Assembly: GCF_004362825.1 (NCBI RefSeq)
Contig: NZ_SNXZ01000002.1
Location: forward strand, 1,359,365 to 1,423,364
Origin: Labedaea rhizosphaerae
GTDB taxonomy: Bacteria; Actinomycetota; Actinomycetes; Mycobacteriales; Pseudonocardiaceae
DNA length: 64,000 nt
Direction of reading: 5' to 3'
Translations under genes and position numbers: made by a program
In this document: piece after piece, positions 1-8,255 of the stretch
Position numbering within the stretch: position 1 is the first letter of the stretch
Layout: each line of letters begins with the position of its first letter
The notes under the pieces: model-generated
Seen by the model: the letters and a program-made list of their open reading frames with translations, nothing else
What the model was told of the DNA's origin: nothing
Databases searched by the model: none

Positions 1-483
1 GAACACCAGCGCGGCGCCGAGCCCGATCAGGTTCAGCACGTCGGTGACGACCATCCGGAGGATGCTCACGTCCGGCTTGTCCTGACCCCACATGGCGGTC
101 AGCGCGTCCCGCACGTTGCTGATCCAGCTCCACCCGGAGTACACGGCCACCACGAGTCCGAGCACCCCGAACTGCTGGCGGTTCTCGATGATCGAGCCCA
201 CCAGGTCGTCGACCTGCCCGGCCAGCGACCGCGGCAACGCCTGGACCACTACGCGCCGCACCTCGCCGACCAGCGCGGCGTCGCCCGCGACCACGAACCC
301 GACCACCGAGGCGCTGATCATGATCAGCGGCACGAGGGACAGCAGGCTGTAGTACGTGATCGCGGCGGCGTAGTGGTCGCCGTTGTACTCGATGTAGCGC
401 CCAAGGGTCGAGGACAGGTTGTCCAGCCACGAGTGCCGGTCGCGCAACCGGCGCAGCAGGGAAGGCCGCGGCTCGGCGGTCAT
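1..483 (-). CDS. YihY/BrkB family membrane protein (3' end cut by window edge)
   Basis: The frame reads leftward from an ATG at 483 with an AGGGAG ribosome site about 8 bases upstream, and stays open to base 1, so only the first 161 residues are present. The protein begins with a basic stretch, then GRYIEYNGDHYAAAITYYSL and a hydrophobic segment (LSLVPLIMISASVVGFVVA). The AAA-x-x-Y-SL-P-L pattern near the first membrane helix is typical of the YihY/BrkB family, inner-membrane proteins with about six helices whose transport role is unsettled. A second hydrophobic stretch (FGVLGLVVAVYSGWSWISNV) follows. Confidence is high for the family, low for any substrate. Confidence 0.85.
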   Translation of the reverse strand, partial: MTAEPRPSLLRRLRDRHSWLDNLSSTLGRYIEYNGDHYAAAITYYSLLSLVPLIMISASVVGFVVAGDAALVGEVRRVVVQALPRSLAGQVDDLVGSIIENRQQFGVLGLVVAVYSGWSWISNVRDALTAMWGQDKPDVSILRMVVTDVLNLIGLGAALVF

Positions 484-544
484 CACACACTCCCTGTTCC
501 GGCGGACCGGACAATCATCCCTGATGATCGCCCGGGTCGCGGGA

Positions 545-1972
545 TCAGGTGTCGGGGCTTTCGGTCAGCGGCAACCGGACCTGGAAGACCGTGTTGCCCG
601 GCACCGACCGCACGCGCAGATCACCGTGGTGGCGGTTCACCACGATCCGCCACGAGATGTCCAGCCCCAGGCCGGTCCCCTCACCCACCGGCTTGGTGGT
701 GAAGAACGGCTCGAAGATGCGCTGCTTGATGTCGTCGGGCACACCGGGCCCGGTGTCGCCGATCTCGACGAGCACGCACTCGTTCTCCTTCGACGTGCGC
801 AGGGTCAGCGTGCCCCGGCCTTCCATGGCGCTGACGGCGTTGTCCACCAGGTTGGTCCAGACCTGGTTCAACTCGCCCGCGTACGCCGGGATGCTGGGCA
901 GCGACCGGTCGTAGTCCTTCTCGACCTTGATGTGCTCGAACTTGCTGTTGAGCATGACGAGCGTCGAGTCGAGGCCGTCGTGGACGTCGATCCACTGGAA
1001 CGGCGCGCGGTCCATCTGGGAGTACTGCTTGGCCGCGGCGACCAGCGTCGACACGCGGGTGGTGGAGTCCTCGATCTCCCCCATCAGCATCTCGGTCTCC
1101 AGCGCGTACCCGAGCCAGCGCAGCGCCGGTTCGAGGAAGTCCTCGCCGACCGCCACGGCGACGTCCTCGAGGCTCTGCGTGGTCAGCCCCGCGTTCACGA
1201 ACGTGTCCGCCATGTCCCAGCCCTGGCGGATGTCGTGGTCGTCGAGCCAGTCGGTGATCTCGTCCTCGAGATCGGTCTGCTGCAGCGCGGTGAGCTTCGG
1301 CGCCTCCGGCACCTTCTTGACGAAGTTCTCCTGCACCTCGATCAACGACTCGAGCAGGCCGGGGTTGATGTCCTTCTTGGCCAGCATCGCCAGCTTGTTG
1401 CGCATCCCGGCGACGCGCTCACGCAGCGCGGCCGTCGCACGCACCGCGGCGGCGGCCGGGTTGTTCAGCTCGTGGGTCAGCCCGGCGGACAACTCCCCCA
1501 ACGCCTGCAACCGCTGCCGCTGACCGATCACGGCGTCGCTGTTGCGCCAGCCGAGGTACATGCCCGAGAGCAGGTGCGTGGCCATCGGGAACCACTCGCG
1601 GAACTTCTCGGAGAACTCGGCCGCGGGCACGCTCAGCAGGCTCAGGTCGCTGATCGCGGTGACCGACGCGGAGTACTGCGACCCGCCCTTGCCGTCGACG
1701 AGGAACTGGGTCGCGCCGAAGTACGAGCCGACCTGGTCGCTGCGGGTGATCTCCACGACCGAGCCGCTGACCAGCCTGGACATCGACATGGTGCCGCCGA
1801 GGAGCACGTAGAAGCAGGTGGCCGGGTCGCCCTCGGCCACGACCGTCGCGCCCGCGGCGAAGGTTTCCCTGCGCGAGTTCGCGCTGATCCAGTCGAGCTG
1901 CTCCGCGGTGAGGTGCTCGAAGAGGAAGAGACGGCGCAACTCATCGTGCGTCATGGTGTTTTCGGTGCTCAT
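545..1972 (-). CDS. Sensor histidine kinase with N-terminal cyclic-nucleotide-binding-like domain
   Basis: 475 residues. Residues about 12-135 form a cNMP-binding/CRP-like beta-roll (FLFEHLTAEQL, VVAEGDPATCFYVLLGG). The phosphate-binding cassette reads YFGATQFL...YSASV, lacking the Arg normally seen in RxAxV, so the ligand may not be cAMP or cGMP. The phosphoacceptor His is H167 in AGLTHELNNP, followed by the N box (NQVWTNLVDNAVSAM), G1 (DTGPGVPDD) and G2 (GTGLGLDIS). There is no membrane segment, so it is a soluble kinase. Its ATG at 1972 overlaps the TGA of the upstream REC-flavoprotein gene (ATGA), so the two are translationally coupled and probably partners. A longer reading to 2128 exists but adds only Arg-rich sequence antisense to the flavoprotein. 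Confidence 0.9.
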   Translation of the reverse strand: MSTENTMTHDELRRLFLFEHLTAEQLDWISANSRRETFAAGATVVAEGDPATCFYVLLGGTMSMSRLVSGSVVEITRSDQVGSYFGATQFLVDGKGGSQYSASVTAISDLSLLSVPAAEFSEKFREWFPMATHLLSGMYLGWRNSDAVIGQRQRLQALGELSAGLTHELNNPAAAAVRATAALRERVAGMRNKLAMLAKKDINPGLLESLIEVQENFVKKVPEAPKLTALQQTDLEDEITDWLDDHDIRQGWDMADTFVNAGLTTQSLEDVAVAVGEDFLEPALRWLGYALETEMLMGEIEDSTTRVSTLVAAAKQYSQMDRAPFQWIDVHDGLDSTLVMLNSKFEHIKVEKDYDRSLPSIPAYAGELNQVWTNLVDNAVSAMEGRGTLTLRTSKENECVLVEIGDTGPGVPDDIKQRIFEPFFTTKPVGEGTGLGLDISWRIVVNRHHGDLRVRSVPGNTVFQVRLPLTESPDT

Positions 1973-3627
1973 CGCTCCTCCAGGTAACGGTGCACGAGCG
2001 TGACGGCCATCGCGCCCTCGCCGACGGCGGACGCCACCCGCTTGACCGACTGGGCCCGGACGTCGCCGGCCACGAACACGCCGGGAACGCTCGACTCCAG
2101 GTACAACGGATCGCGGTCCAGAGTCCATCCCGGTGGACGGCGTCCTTCCACCAGGAGATCCGGTCCGGTGCAGACGAACCCGTGGTCGTCGCGCACGACG
2201 GCGTCGCCGAGCCAGTCGGTGCGCGGCGCGGCGCCGATGAAGACGAACAGGTGGCTCGCGTCGACCTGCTCGGTGATCCCGCTCTCGGAGCAGTGCAGGC
2301 TCAGGCTTTCCAGGTGCTCGTCGCCGTGCGCCTTCTCGACCACGGTCGAGGTGCGCACGCTGATGTTCTCGATCGCCTCGATCTGCTCGATGAGGTAGTG
2401 CGACATCGACGAGCGCAGCGACGCCCCGCGCACCACGAGCGTCACGCTCGCGGCGTAGCGGGAGAAGAACACCGCGGCCTGCCCGGCGGAGTTCGCGCCG
2501 CCGACGATGTAGACGGGCTTGTCCTGGCAGTCGGGTGCCTCCGTGGACGCCGAGCCGTAATAGACGCCGCGGCCGGTCAGCTCCTGCACGCCGGCCGCGT
2601 CCAGCGCGCGGTAGGCGACGCCGGTGGACAGCACGATCGCGTGCGCCTTGATCTCCGAGCCGTCGCCGAAGGTCACCACGCGCGCGGAGCCACGCACCTC
2701 CAGCCCGGTGACGTCGCGGGCGGTGAGCACCTCGGCGCCGAACTTCTGCGCCTGGCGCCGGGCCCGGTCGGTGAGCTGCGCGCCGGACACGCCGTCCGGG
2801 AAGCCGAGGTAGTTCTCGATCCGCGAGCTCTGCCCGGCCTGCCCGCCGGTGGCCTTGCGCTCGACGAGCACGGTCTTCAGGCCCTCGGACGCGCCGTACA
2901 CCGCGGCGCCGAGCCCGGCGGGCCCGCCACCGATGATCACCAGGTCGTAGAAGTCGCCGGACGGCTGGGTGGACAGGCCCACGGCCTCCGCGATCTCCGG
3001 GCCGCTCGGGCTCACCAGCGCGCGACCGTCCGGCGTGATCACCACCGGGATGTCCTCGGGCTGCTTGCCCGCCGCGTCCAGCAGCCGCTGGCCCTCGGCC
3101 TCGTCCACGGAGTACCAGCGGTAGGGCACCGAGTTGCGGGCGAGGAAGTCACGCACCGCGTACGACTTGGCCGACCACCGGTGCCCGACCACCTTGGTCT
3201 CCTCGACGGGCGCGTCCCCCGCCGCGCGCCAGGCGTCGACCAGCGAGTCGATCACCGGGTAGAGCTTCTCCTCCGGCGGGTCCCACGGCTTGAGCAGGTA
3301 GTGGTCGACGTCGACGACGTTGATGGCCTGGATCGCCGCGTCGGTGTCGGCGTAGGCGGTCAGCAGGGCGCGGCGGGCCCTCGGGAACAGGTCCATGGCC
3401 TGCTCCAGGAACGCGATGCCGTCCATCTGCGGCATGCGGTAGTCGGCGAGGATCGCGGCCACGGCGTCGCCACGCAGCTTGATCTCGCGCAGGGCGTCCA
3501 AGGCGTCGGCTCCGGAGGTGGCCCGGACCACCCGGTAGTCCTGCCCGTAGCGACGGCGCAGGTCGCGGGCAACAGCGCGGGACACGGCCGGGTCGTCGTC
3601 GACGGTCAGCAGGATCGGCATGCTCAT
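1969..3627 (-). CDS. Response-regulator receiver / thioredoxin-reductase-like FAD flavoprotein fusion
   Basis: 552 residues in three parts. Residues 1-125 are a CheY-like receiver: acidic pair D11-D12, phosphoacceptor D62 (ILADYRMPQMDG), T90 and K113 (LKPW). Residues about 143-215 resemble a glutaredoxin-like fold (VVGHRWSAKSYAVRDFLA), but the CxxC position has no cysteine. Residues about 227-552 are a thioredoxin-reductase-like flavoprotein with FAD Rossmann motif GGGPAG at 233-238, GGQAGQSSRIENYLGFP, NAD(P)-domain motif GGANSAGQAA and FAD-binding GDVR near the end. Where thioredoxin reductase has its CATC disulfide this protein reads SASTEAPDCQ, with only one Cys, so disulfide reduction is unlikely by the usual mechanism. 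It lies just upstream of, and is coupled to, the histidine kinase. I infer a phosphorylation-gated flavin or NAD(P)H redox sensor. Confidence 0.9.
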   Translation of the reverse strand: MSMPILLTVDDDPAVSRAVARDLRRRYGQDYRVVRATSGADALDALREIKLRGDAVAAILADYRMPQMDGIAFLEQAMDLFPRARRALLTAYADTDAAIQAINVVDVDHYLLKPWDPPEEKLYPVIDSLVDAWRAAGDAPVEETKVVGHRWSAKSYAVRDFLARNSVPYRWYSVDEAEGQRLLDAAGKQPEDIPVVITPDGRALVSPSGPEIAEAVGLSTQPSGDFYDLVIIGGGPAGLGAAVYGASEGLKTVLVERKATGGQAGQSSRIENYLGFPDGVSGAQLTDRARRQAQKFGAEVLTARDVTGLEVRGSARVVTFGDGSEIKAHAIVLSTGVAYRALDAAGVQELTGRGVYYGSASTEAPDCQDKPVYIVGGANSAGQAAVFFSRYAASVTLVVRGASLRSSMSHYLIEQIEAIENISVRTSTVVEKAHGDEHLESLSLHCSESGITEQVDASHLFVFIGAAPRTDWLGDAVVRDDHGFVCTGPDLLVEGRRPPGWTLDRDPLYLESSVPGVFVAGDVRAQSVKRVASAVGEGAMAVTLVHRYLEER

Positions 3628-3736
3628 GACTGCAGTATCCCTTTCGACCTGCCGCCGCGGGCACCTCCGGTTCTAGACTGCCGCGGCCGCGACCGGACCG
3701 GTCCGCGGTTCACGCACTCGTCGAGGAGGATCCACC

Positions 3737-4483
3737 TTGAGAAACCGCGTGCTGGTCGCGGCGGCCGGGCTGGCCGTCGGGCTGTCCCTGATGACGGTCA
3801 CCACCGCCCAAGCGGCCCCGAGCCAGAACAGCCAGGGTGGCCGCACCGCCACCAACGGGCCGTGCCAGTACACGGTCACCCCGGACGAGCCGCCGGCGCG
3901 CCCGGTGCCGTTGCCGCCCGACCCGGCCCACACGCCGGACCACGGTCAGGTCGGCGTCACCCTGGCCACCACCCAGGGCCTGATCCCCCTCACGCTGAAC
4001 CGGGCGCAGGCGCCGTGCACGGTGCAGAGCTTCCTTCACCTGACCAAGCACCACTTCTACGACCTCACCACGTGCCACCGGCTCACGTCGTACCCGACGC
4101 TGAAGGTGCTGCAGTGCGGTGACCCGACCGGCACCGGCGAAGGCGGTCCCGGCTACTCCTACAAGGACGAACTGCCCGTGGGCCTGCCGCCCGCGCCGAC
4201 CGACCCGACCGGCGCACGCAAGGTGTACGCACGCGGCGTGCTGGCCATGGCGAACGCGGGCCCGGACACCAACGGCAGCCAGTTCTTCGTGGTGTACGGC
4301 GACTCCGCGCTGCGGCCGAACTACACGATCTTCGGCACGGTCAACGCCGTCGGCCTGTCCACTTTGGACCACATCGCGGCCGGCGGCACGGTGGTCAACG
4401 ACGACAACCCCACCGGCGTCGACGGCACCCCGGTGCGCACCACCGAGATCCTCCGGGCCGTGCGCACGCCCTTCCCCTGGTGA
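3737..4483 (+). CDS. Secreted cyclophilin-type peptidyl-prolyl cis-trans isomerase
   Basis: 248 residues from a TTG start chosen because GAGGAGGA sits at 3723-3730 and the product opens with a clean signal peptide (basic MRNR, hydrophobic core, cleavage near residue 26 after AQA). The mature protein has a cyclophilin domain: CHR replacing the usual FHR, QCGDPTGTGEGGPGY, LAMANAGPDTNGSQFFVVY and the closing TIFGTV. These are the canonical active-site and substrate-groove segments. It would catalyse prolyl isomerisation in exported proteins. Two Cys in the Cys-His-Arg and Gln-Cys-Gly-Asp segments are plausible disulfide partners. It stands alone between divergent and convergent neighbours. Confidence 0.9.
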   Translation: MRNRVLVAAAGLAVGLSLMTVTTAQAAPSQNSQGGRTATNGPCQYTVTPDEPPARPVPLPPDPAHTPDHGQVGVTLATTQGLIPLTLNRAQAPCTVQSFLHLTKHHFYDLTTCHRLTSYPTLKVLQCGDPTGTGEGGPGYSYKDELPVGLPPAPTDPTGARKVYARGVLAMANAGPDTNGSQFFVVYGDSALRPNYTIFGTVNAVGLSTLDHIAAGGTVVNDDNPTGVDGTPVRTTEILRAVRTPFPW

Positions 4484-4497
4484 ACTGACTGGTCTCC

Positions 4498-5136
4498 TCA
4501 GGCGGCAGCAGCCTGCTCGCGCGCAGCCTGCTGCCGCCTGCCCCACATCGACGTGCCGACGACCAACGCGGCGAGCACGACGTAGGGCAGCACGTTGTTG
4601 ATCACCACCATCGTCGCCACCGGCAGGAACAGCCCGAGCAGGATCCGCAGCACGGCTTCACCGAGGAAGGCGACGCCCCAGACGACGGTGAGCATGCGCT
4701 GCCCGCGCCGAAACCCCTCGTACTGCCAGAGGCCGTTCCACCAGGCGATCTTCTCCGGCGTGCCGTCGGTGGCGAACTTGCGCCCGAAGTAGAACATCAG
4801 CGGCCGCTTGGCCAGCAACGACGCCAGCAGCACGACCCCGAACAACCCGGTCAGTGCGGATTCCTTGATCAGCAGCACGCGCGCGCTGGTGAACAGCAGC
4901 GATGTCAGCACGCCGATGACGAGGAAGATCAGCACCATGATGCTCAACTCGTCGAAGTGGCGCGTGCGTGCGTACGACAGGCCCAGCTCGACCACCGGCC
5001 AGATGCCGCTGAGGATCAGCGCGGGCACGTCGGCCATGCCGTTGCCCGAGAGCACGATGTAGGTCGCGATGGGCAACGCGACGTTGAAGACCATGGTGGG
5101 GACCCACGTGCGTAATGGGCTCGGCGACGCGCTCAT
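4498..5136 (-). CDS. VC0807-family integral membrane protein
   Basis: 212 residues from ATG 5136, chosen because GGGGTGG lies just upstream; a longer reading to 5187 would run across the divergent neighbour's start. The protein has about six hydrophobic segments (TMVFNVALPIATYIVL; ALILSGIWPVVELGL; SIMVLIFLVIGVLTSLLF; ALTGLFGVVLLASLL; MLTVVWGVAFLGEAVLRILLGLFL; VLPYVVLAALVVGTSMW). The order and the RPLMFYFGR loop match the uncharacterised VC0807-like membrane family. It is divergent from a PaaX-type regulator with only 26 bases between start codons and a palindrome in that gap, so it is the likely regulated target. A second family member lies at 12788. Function unknown. Confidence 0.75.
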   Translation of the reverse strand: MSASPSPLRTWVPTMVFNVALPIATYIVLSGNGMADVPALILSGIWPVVELGLSYARTRHFDELSIMVLIFLVIGVLTSLLFTSARVLLIKESALTGLFGVVLLASLLAKRPLMFYFGRKFATDGTPEKIAWWNGLWQYEGFRRGQRMLTVVWGVAFLGEAVLRILLGLFLPVATMVVINNVLPYVVLAALVVGTSMWGRRQQAAREQAAAA

Positions 5137-5147
5137 GACCACCCCGA

Positions 5148-5158
5148 TATGTGACATA
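5148..5158. promoter_or_regulatory. Palindromic operator candidate between VC0807-like gene and PaaX-type regulator
   Basis: TATGT-G-ACATA is a perfect odd palindrome centred at 5153 in the 26-base gap between two divergent starts (5136 and 5163). It is AT-rich against GC-rich surroundings. Its position over both core promoters suits autorepression by the adjacent regulator. Confidence 0.55.
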
Positions 5159-5162
5159 ATCC

Positions 5163-6005
5163 GTGACGGTCGTGAACGATAACGCATCCGATGAGGCTCG
5201 GCACCGGTTCCTCGCGCGCGGCGCGGGACCGGGCATCGTCGCCTTCCTGTTCGGCGTCGCCGGCCGCACCGCGCTGCCTGGCCAGGTCCTGCACCGGCTG
5301 CTGACCGACCTGGAGATGACCGATACCGCAGCGCGTGCGGTGATCGCCCGGATGCGCCGCGACGGCCAGCTCGAGTCCGTGCGCCACGGCCGCACCGCCG
5401 AGTACCGGCTGGCCGGGCCCTTCCTCGAGTCGTTCCACCGCGTGCGCGACAGCGGCACCCGCCGGCCGACGCCGTGGACCGGCGCGTACCACGCCGTGCT
5501 GCACCAGGTGCCCGAGTCGCGGCGGGCCTACCGGGACGCGCTGCGCCGCGCGGCTGTGCTCGGCGGGTTCGGCATCCTGCAGCCGGGCGTGCTGATCTCG
5601 CTGACCGACCGGACCGCCGCGCTCGGCGACCTGCTGACGACGGTCCCGGACGGCGCGCGGGTGTACCGCGCGATGCTCACCATGGACGTCCACGAGGCCG
5701 CCGCCGCGGCCTGGGACGCGTGGAACCTGGCCGAGGTCGGCGCCCTCTACCGCACGCATGTGGCGACGCTGACCAAGGCGGTGCGCGAATCCGACGAGCA
5801 CCAGCCGCCGACCGCGGAAACGTTGCGCCGCTTCACCGAGCTGGGGCGCCTGCCGTTCGTCGACACCCTGCGCGACCCGGGCCTGCCGCCCGAACTCGTA
5901 CCGCCGGACTGGCCGGGTCCGGCGTTGCAGCGCGCGACCGTCGAGGTGGCCCGCCGCTTCGCCCCGGCCGCGAACGCCTACGTGATGAGCCTTCTCGGGC
6001 CCTGA
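5163..6005 (+). CDS. PaaX-type transcriptional regulator
   Basis: 280 residues from GTG 5163 (a second GTG at 5172 is possible; no strong ribosome site precedes either, so the message may be leaderless). The N-terminal winged helix contains LPGQVLHRLLTDLEMTDTAARAVIARMRRDGQLESVRHGRTAEYRLAG, the usual PaaX HTH and wing. A middle domain with WTGAYHAVLHQVPESRRAYRDALRRAAVLGGFG and a C-terminal helical domain complete the family's usual length. PaaX proteins repress phenylacetate genes by sensing phenylacetyl-CoA, but no paa genes lie here, so the ligand is unknown. The 3' end overlaps the convergent PucR gene by 28 bases. Confidence 0.8.
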   Translation: MTVVNDNASDEARHRFLARGAGPGIVAFLFGVAGRTALPGQVLHRLLTDLEMTDTAARAVIARMRRDGQLESVRHGRTAEYRLAGPFLESFHRVRDSGTRRPTPWTGAYHAVLHQVPESRRAYRDALRRAAVLGGFGILQPGVLISLTDRTAALGDLLTTVPDGARVYRAMLTMDVHEAAAAAWDAWNLAEVGALYRTHVATLTKAVRESDEHQPPTAETLRRFTELGRLPFVDTLRDPGLPPELVPPDWPGPALQRATVEVARRFAPAANAYVMSLLGP

Positions 6006-7138
6006 TCCGGAAACGCCTGCAGCGCCCGCAACGCGGCCCCGATCTCGGCGACGTCCGCCGGGTCGGCCAGCGATCGGCCGAGTTCCGCGGCGATGCGCTT
6101 GAGCCGGTAGCGGATCGTGTTGGCGTGGCACGACATCCGGTCGGCGGTGAGCTTGGCCGAGCCTTGGCAGTCGAACCACGCGCGCAGCGTGGCGAGCAGC
6201 ACCTGCCGGTCTTCGCCGGGCAGGGCCAGGATCGGGCGCAGCACCTGCTGGGCCAGCCGCACGGAGGTTTCGGGCGCGCTCGCCACCAGCCCCGCGAGCG
6301 GCGACTCCCCGAACCGCACCACGCCCACCGCGCCCGGCGCCATGCTGCCCAGCGCCACCAACGCGAGGTGCAACGCCTTGGCGGAGTTGTCCAGCCCGCG
6401 GTAACCGGGGCTGACGCCGATCCGGGTGGAGTCGTTGCGGCGCAACAGGTCCAGGAGCACGTCGAGCGCCCCCTCCTGCCGTACCGAGACGACGCCGACC
6501 CGCCGCTCGGGCGAGTCGCGCCACGCCGAGGCGATGTGCGCCTCGGTCAACCGGGTCTCGATGTCCGGCAACGGTTCCCGGCCCAGGGCCGGCGCCTCGG
6601 CGGCGACCACGACGTAGTCGCCGTCCACGGCCAGGCCGAGCACGCGGGCGATGTCCCACAGGTTCCCGTCGAGCGCCGCGCCCCCGGCGAACAACGCGTC
6701 GAGCAAAGGTTCGCGACGGGTGCGCAAGCTGTCCGCGGTGGCGTCCCGGTAGGCCTCGGCGACCACGTCGGCGAACCGGTCGAGCAGGCGCCAGAGCATC
6801 CCGGCGGTGGCGACCAACTCGGCCGTGTCGTCCGGACGGCCCGTGGCGGTGATGTCCACGACCTGCTGCCACAGCTCGGTGAGCGCGATCCGGTGGAGGT
6901 GCAGGACATCCGGCAGCGGCACCTCGGCGGCGGCGTTCTGCCGGGCCGTGACCCGCAGCGGGGTCAGGTCGGGTTCGACGCCGGGACCCAGGGCCCGCAC
7001 GGCCCAGTCGAGGTGCAACGCGACAGTCTTGCGCACCTCGACGTTGCTCGCGTGCCGCGGCATGTCGTCGATGACCCGCTCGACCGCGTTCTTGACGATT
7101 TGCGGCATGCGCAGGGCGAGCTCGCGCGCGACCCGCAT
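5978..7138 (-). CDS. PucR-family helix-turn-helix transcriptional regulator
   Basis: 386 residues from ATG 7138 (a GTG at 7141 directly precedes it; GGTGAG upstream fits either). The first half is alpha-helical with no clear catalytic motif. The central region (LDGNLWDIARVLGLAVDGDYVVVAAEAP...) resembles the GGDEF-like fold of CdaR/PucR regulators. The C-terminus carries the PucR-type HTH: LLATLRAWFDCQGSAKLTADRMSCHANTIRYRLKRIAAELG. PucR/CdaR proteins activate diverse catabolic genes; here no adjacent same-strand target is seen. Its 3' end overlaps the convergent PaaX-type gene by 28 bases. Confidence 0.85.
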   Translation of the reverse strand: MRVARELALRMPQIVKNAVERVIDDMPRHASNVEVRKTVALHLDWAVRALGPGVEPDLTPLRVTARQNAAAEVPLPDVLHLHRIALTELWQQVVDITATGRPDDTAELVATAGMLWRLLDRFADVVAEAYRDATADSLRTRREPLLDALFAGGAALDGNLWDIARVLGLAVDGDYVVVAAEAPALGREPLPDIETRLTEAHIASAWRDSPERRVGVVSVRQEGALDVLLDLLRRNDSTRIGVSPGYRGLDNSAKALHLALVALGSMAPGAVGVVRFGESPLAGLVASAPETSVRLAQQVLRPILALPGEDRQVLLATLRAWFDCQGSAKLTADRMSCHANTIRYRLKRIAAELGRSLADPADVAEIGAALRALQAFPDQGPRRLIT

Positions 7139-7267
7139 CACTCACCACCCGCCGCCAGGGAGAACGCCTGTGCCAGCGATTGAACACGATCACGACGGAC
7201 CTCGCCCGCGCCCGCGAACCGCCTCCGCACCTGCGGCTTGGCCGTGGTGTCGGGCCCGCACCTGCGG

Positions 7268-7453
7268 TCAAGGGGCGAGCGACTTGCCCTGCGCTGCGAG
7301 CGCCTCCTTCAGGATGCCGAGCGCCTTCGGGCCCATCCCGTGCAGCTTCTTCAGTTCTCGTTCGCTCACGCCGTCGAGCTCGGCCAACCCGCCGTACCCG
7401 GCATTGGTCAAAGCCCGCGTGGCCGGCTGACCGATCTTCGGCCACTCATCCAT
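7268..7453 (-). CDS. Small helix-hairpin-helix protein
   Basis: 61 residues from ATG 7453, preceded by AAGGGAG. A longer reading to 7504 would overlap the divergent prenyltransferase start. The protein starts MDEWPKIGQPATRAL and contains two HhH-type turns (LTNAGYGGLAELDGVSERELKKLHGMGPKALGILKEAL), the pattern of non-specific DNA-binding helix-hairpin-helix units as in RNA polymerase alpha C-terminal domains. Such small stand-alone proteins are common in actinomycetes and of unknown role. Confidence 0.75.
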   Translation of the reverse strand: MDEWPKIGQPATRALTNAGYGGLAELDGVSERELKKLHGMGPKALGILKEALAAQGKSLAP

Positions 7454-7497
7454 CGCGACTCCCTTCGTCGAGGTCGCGGCGACGCTACCGTGGCGGG

Positions 7498-8238
7498 GTG
7501 ACAATCCGACGCATCGCGGAAAGCTGGTACCTGCGGCGGCTGCGCACCCAGGTCGGCGCGGTCCCCCGCCACGTCGCGGTGATCATGGACGGCCACCGGC
7601 GGTGGGCCCGCGAGCGCGGCCTCGACGTCCAGGAAGGCCACGCTCGCGGCTTCGACCACGTGGCAGACCTGCTCGGCTGGTGCGCAAGCGCGGGCGTCGA
7701 GTACGTGACGGTGTTCTGGGCCTCGATCGACAACCTGCGCAAGCGGTCGGACGCGGAAGCCGACGCCCTGATGCTGGTCATCGAGCGCGTGATCGGCGAG
7801 CTGGCGGCGCCGTCGGTCGGCTGGCGGATCGAATCGGCCGGCCGCCTTGACCTCCTCCCCGACCGGACCGCACACGCGATCAAGGACGCGGTGGAAGCAA
7901 CACACACCATCAAGAACCGCGTTCTGACCGTCGCCGTCGGCTACGGCGGCCGCGAGGACATCGTCGAAGCGGTGCGCGCCCTGCTCGACGACGCCGCCGC
8001 GGACGGCCGTTCGCTGGCCGAACTGGCCTCGACGATCACTCCGGCCGACATCGCCCGCAACCTGTGGACCGGCAACACCCCGGACCCGGACCTGGTGTTG
8101 CGCACCAGCGGCGAGCAACGGTTGTCCGGATTCCTGCTGTGGCAGTCGGCGCACGCGGACCTGCGGTTCGTGGACGTCTACTGGCCCGGCTTCCGCGAGA
8201 TCGACTTCCTGCGCGTCCTGCGCACCCGCCGCAGCTGA
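7498..8238 (+). CDS. Cis-prenyltransferase (isoprenyl diphosphate synthase, UppS-like)
   Basis: 246 residues from GTG 7498. Family landmarks are present: HVAVIMDGHRRWARERGL (catalytic D31), GHARGF, the short SIDNLRKR element, RIESAGRLDLLP, VAVGYGGREDIVEA and the C-terminal RTSGEQRLSGFLLWQSAHADLRF. These enzymes condense isopentenyl diphosphate onto allylic diphosphates to make Z-polyprenyl carriers for cell-wall synthesis. Two differences from the long-chain enzymes: the DGN motif reads DGH (H33), and the segment after the third motif is short and Lys/Arg-rich, as in Z-farnesyl-diphosphate-type synthases. Product chain length is therefore uncertain. It is divergent from the HhH gene. Confidence 0.9.
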   Translation: MTIRRIAESWYLRRLRTQVGAVPRHVAVIMDGHRRWARERGLDVQEGHARGFDHVADLLGWCASAGVEYVTVFWASIDNLRKRSDAEADALMLVIERVIGELAAPSVGWRIESAGRLDLLPDRTAHAIKDAVEATHTIKNRVLTVAVGYGGREDIVEAVRALLDDAAADGRSLAELASTITPADIARNLWTGNTPDPDLVLRTSGEQRLSGFLLWQSAHADLRFVDVYWPGFREIDFLRVLRTRRS

Positions 8239-8255
8239 CGGTCACGCGAGATCGC

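Noticed and set aside
419-4122. Long plus-strand open frames of 522 and 710 codons.
   Set aside because: They lie antisense to the kinase and flavoprotein genes, are His/Arg/Gly/Asp-rich with no family motif, and arise from high-GC codon bias.
5133-7445. A 770-codon minus-strand frame.
   Set aside because: It crosses the PaaX and PucR genes in another frame and is mostly Arg/Gly/Ala; the real genes there show clear domains.
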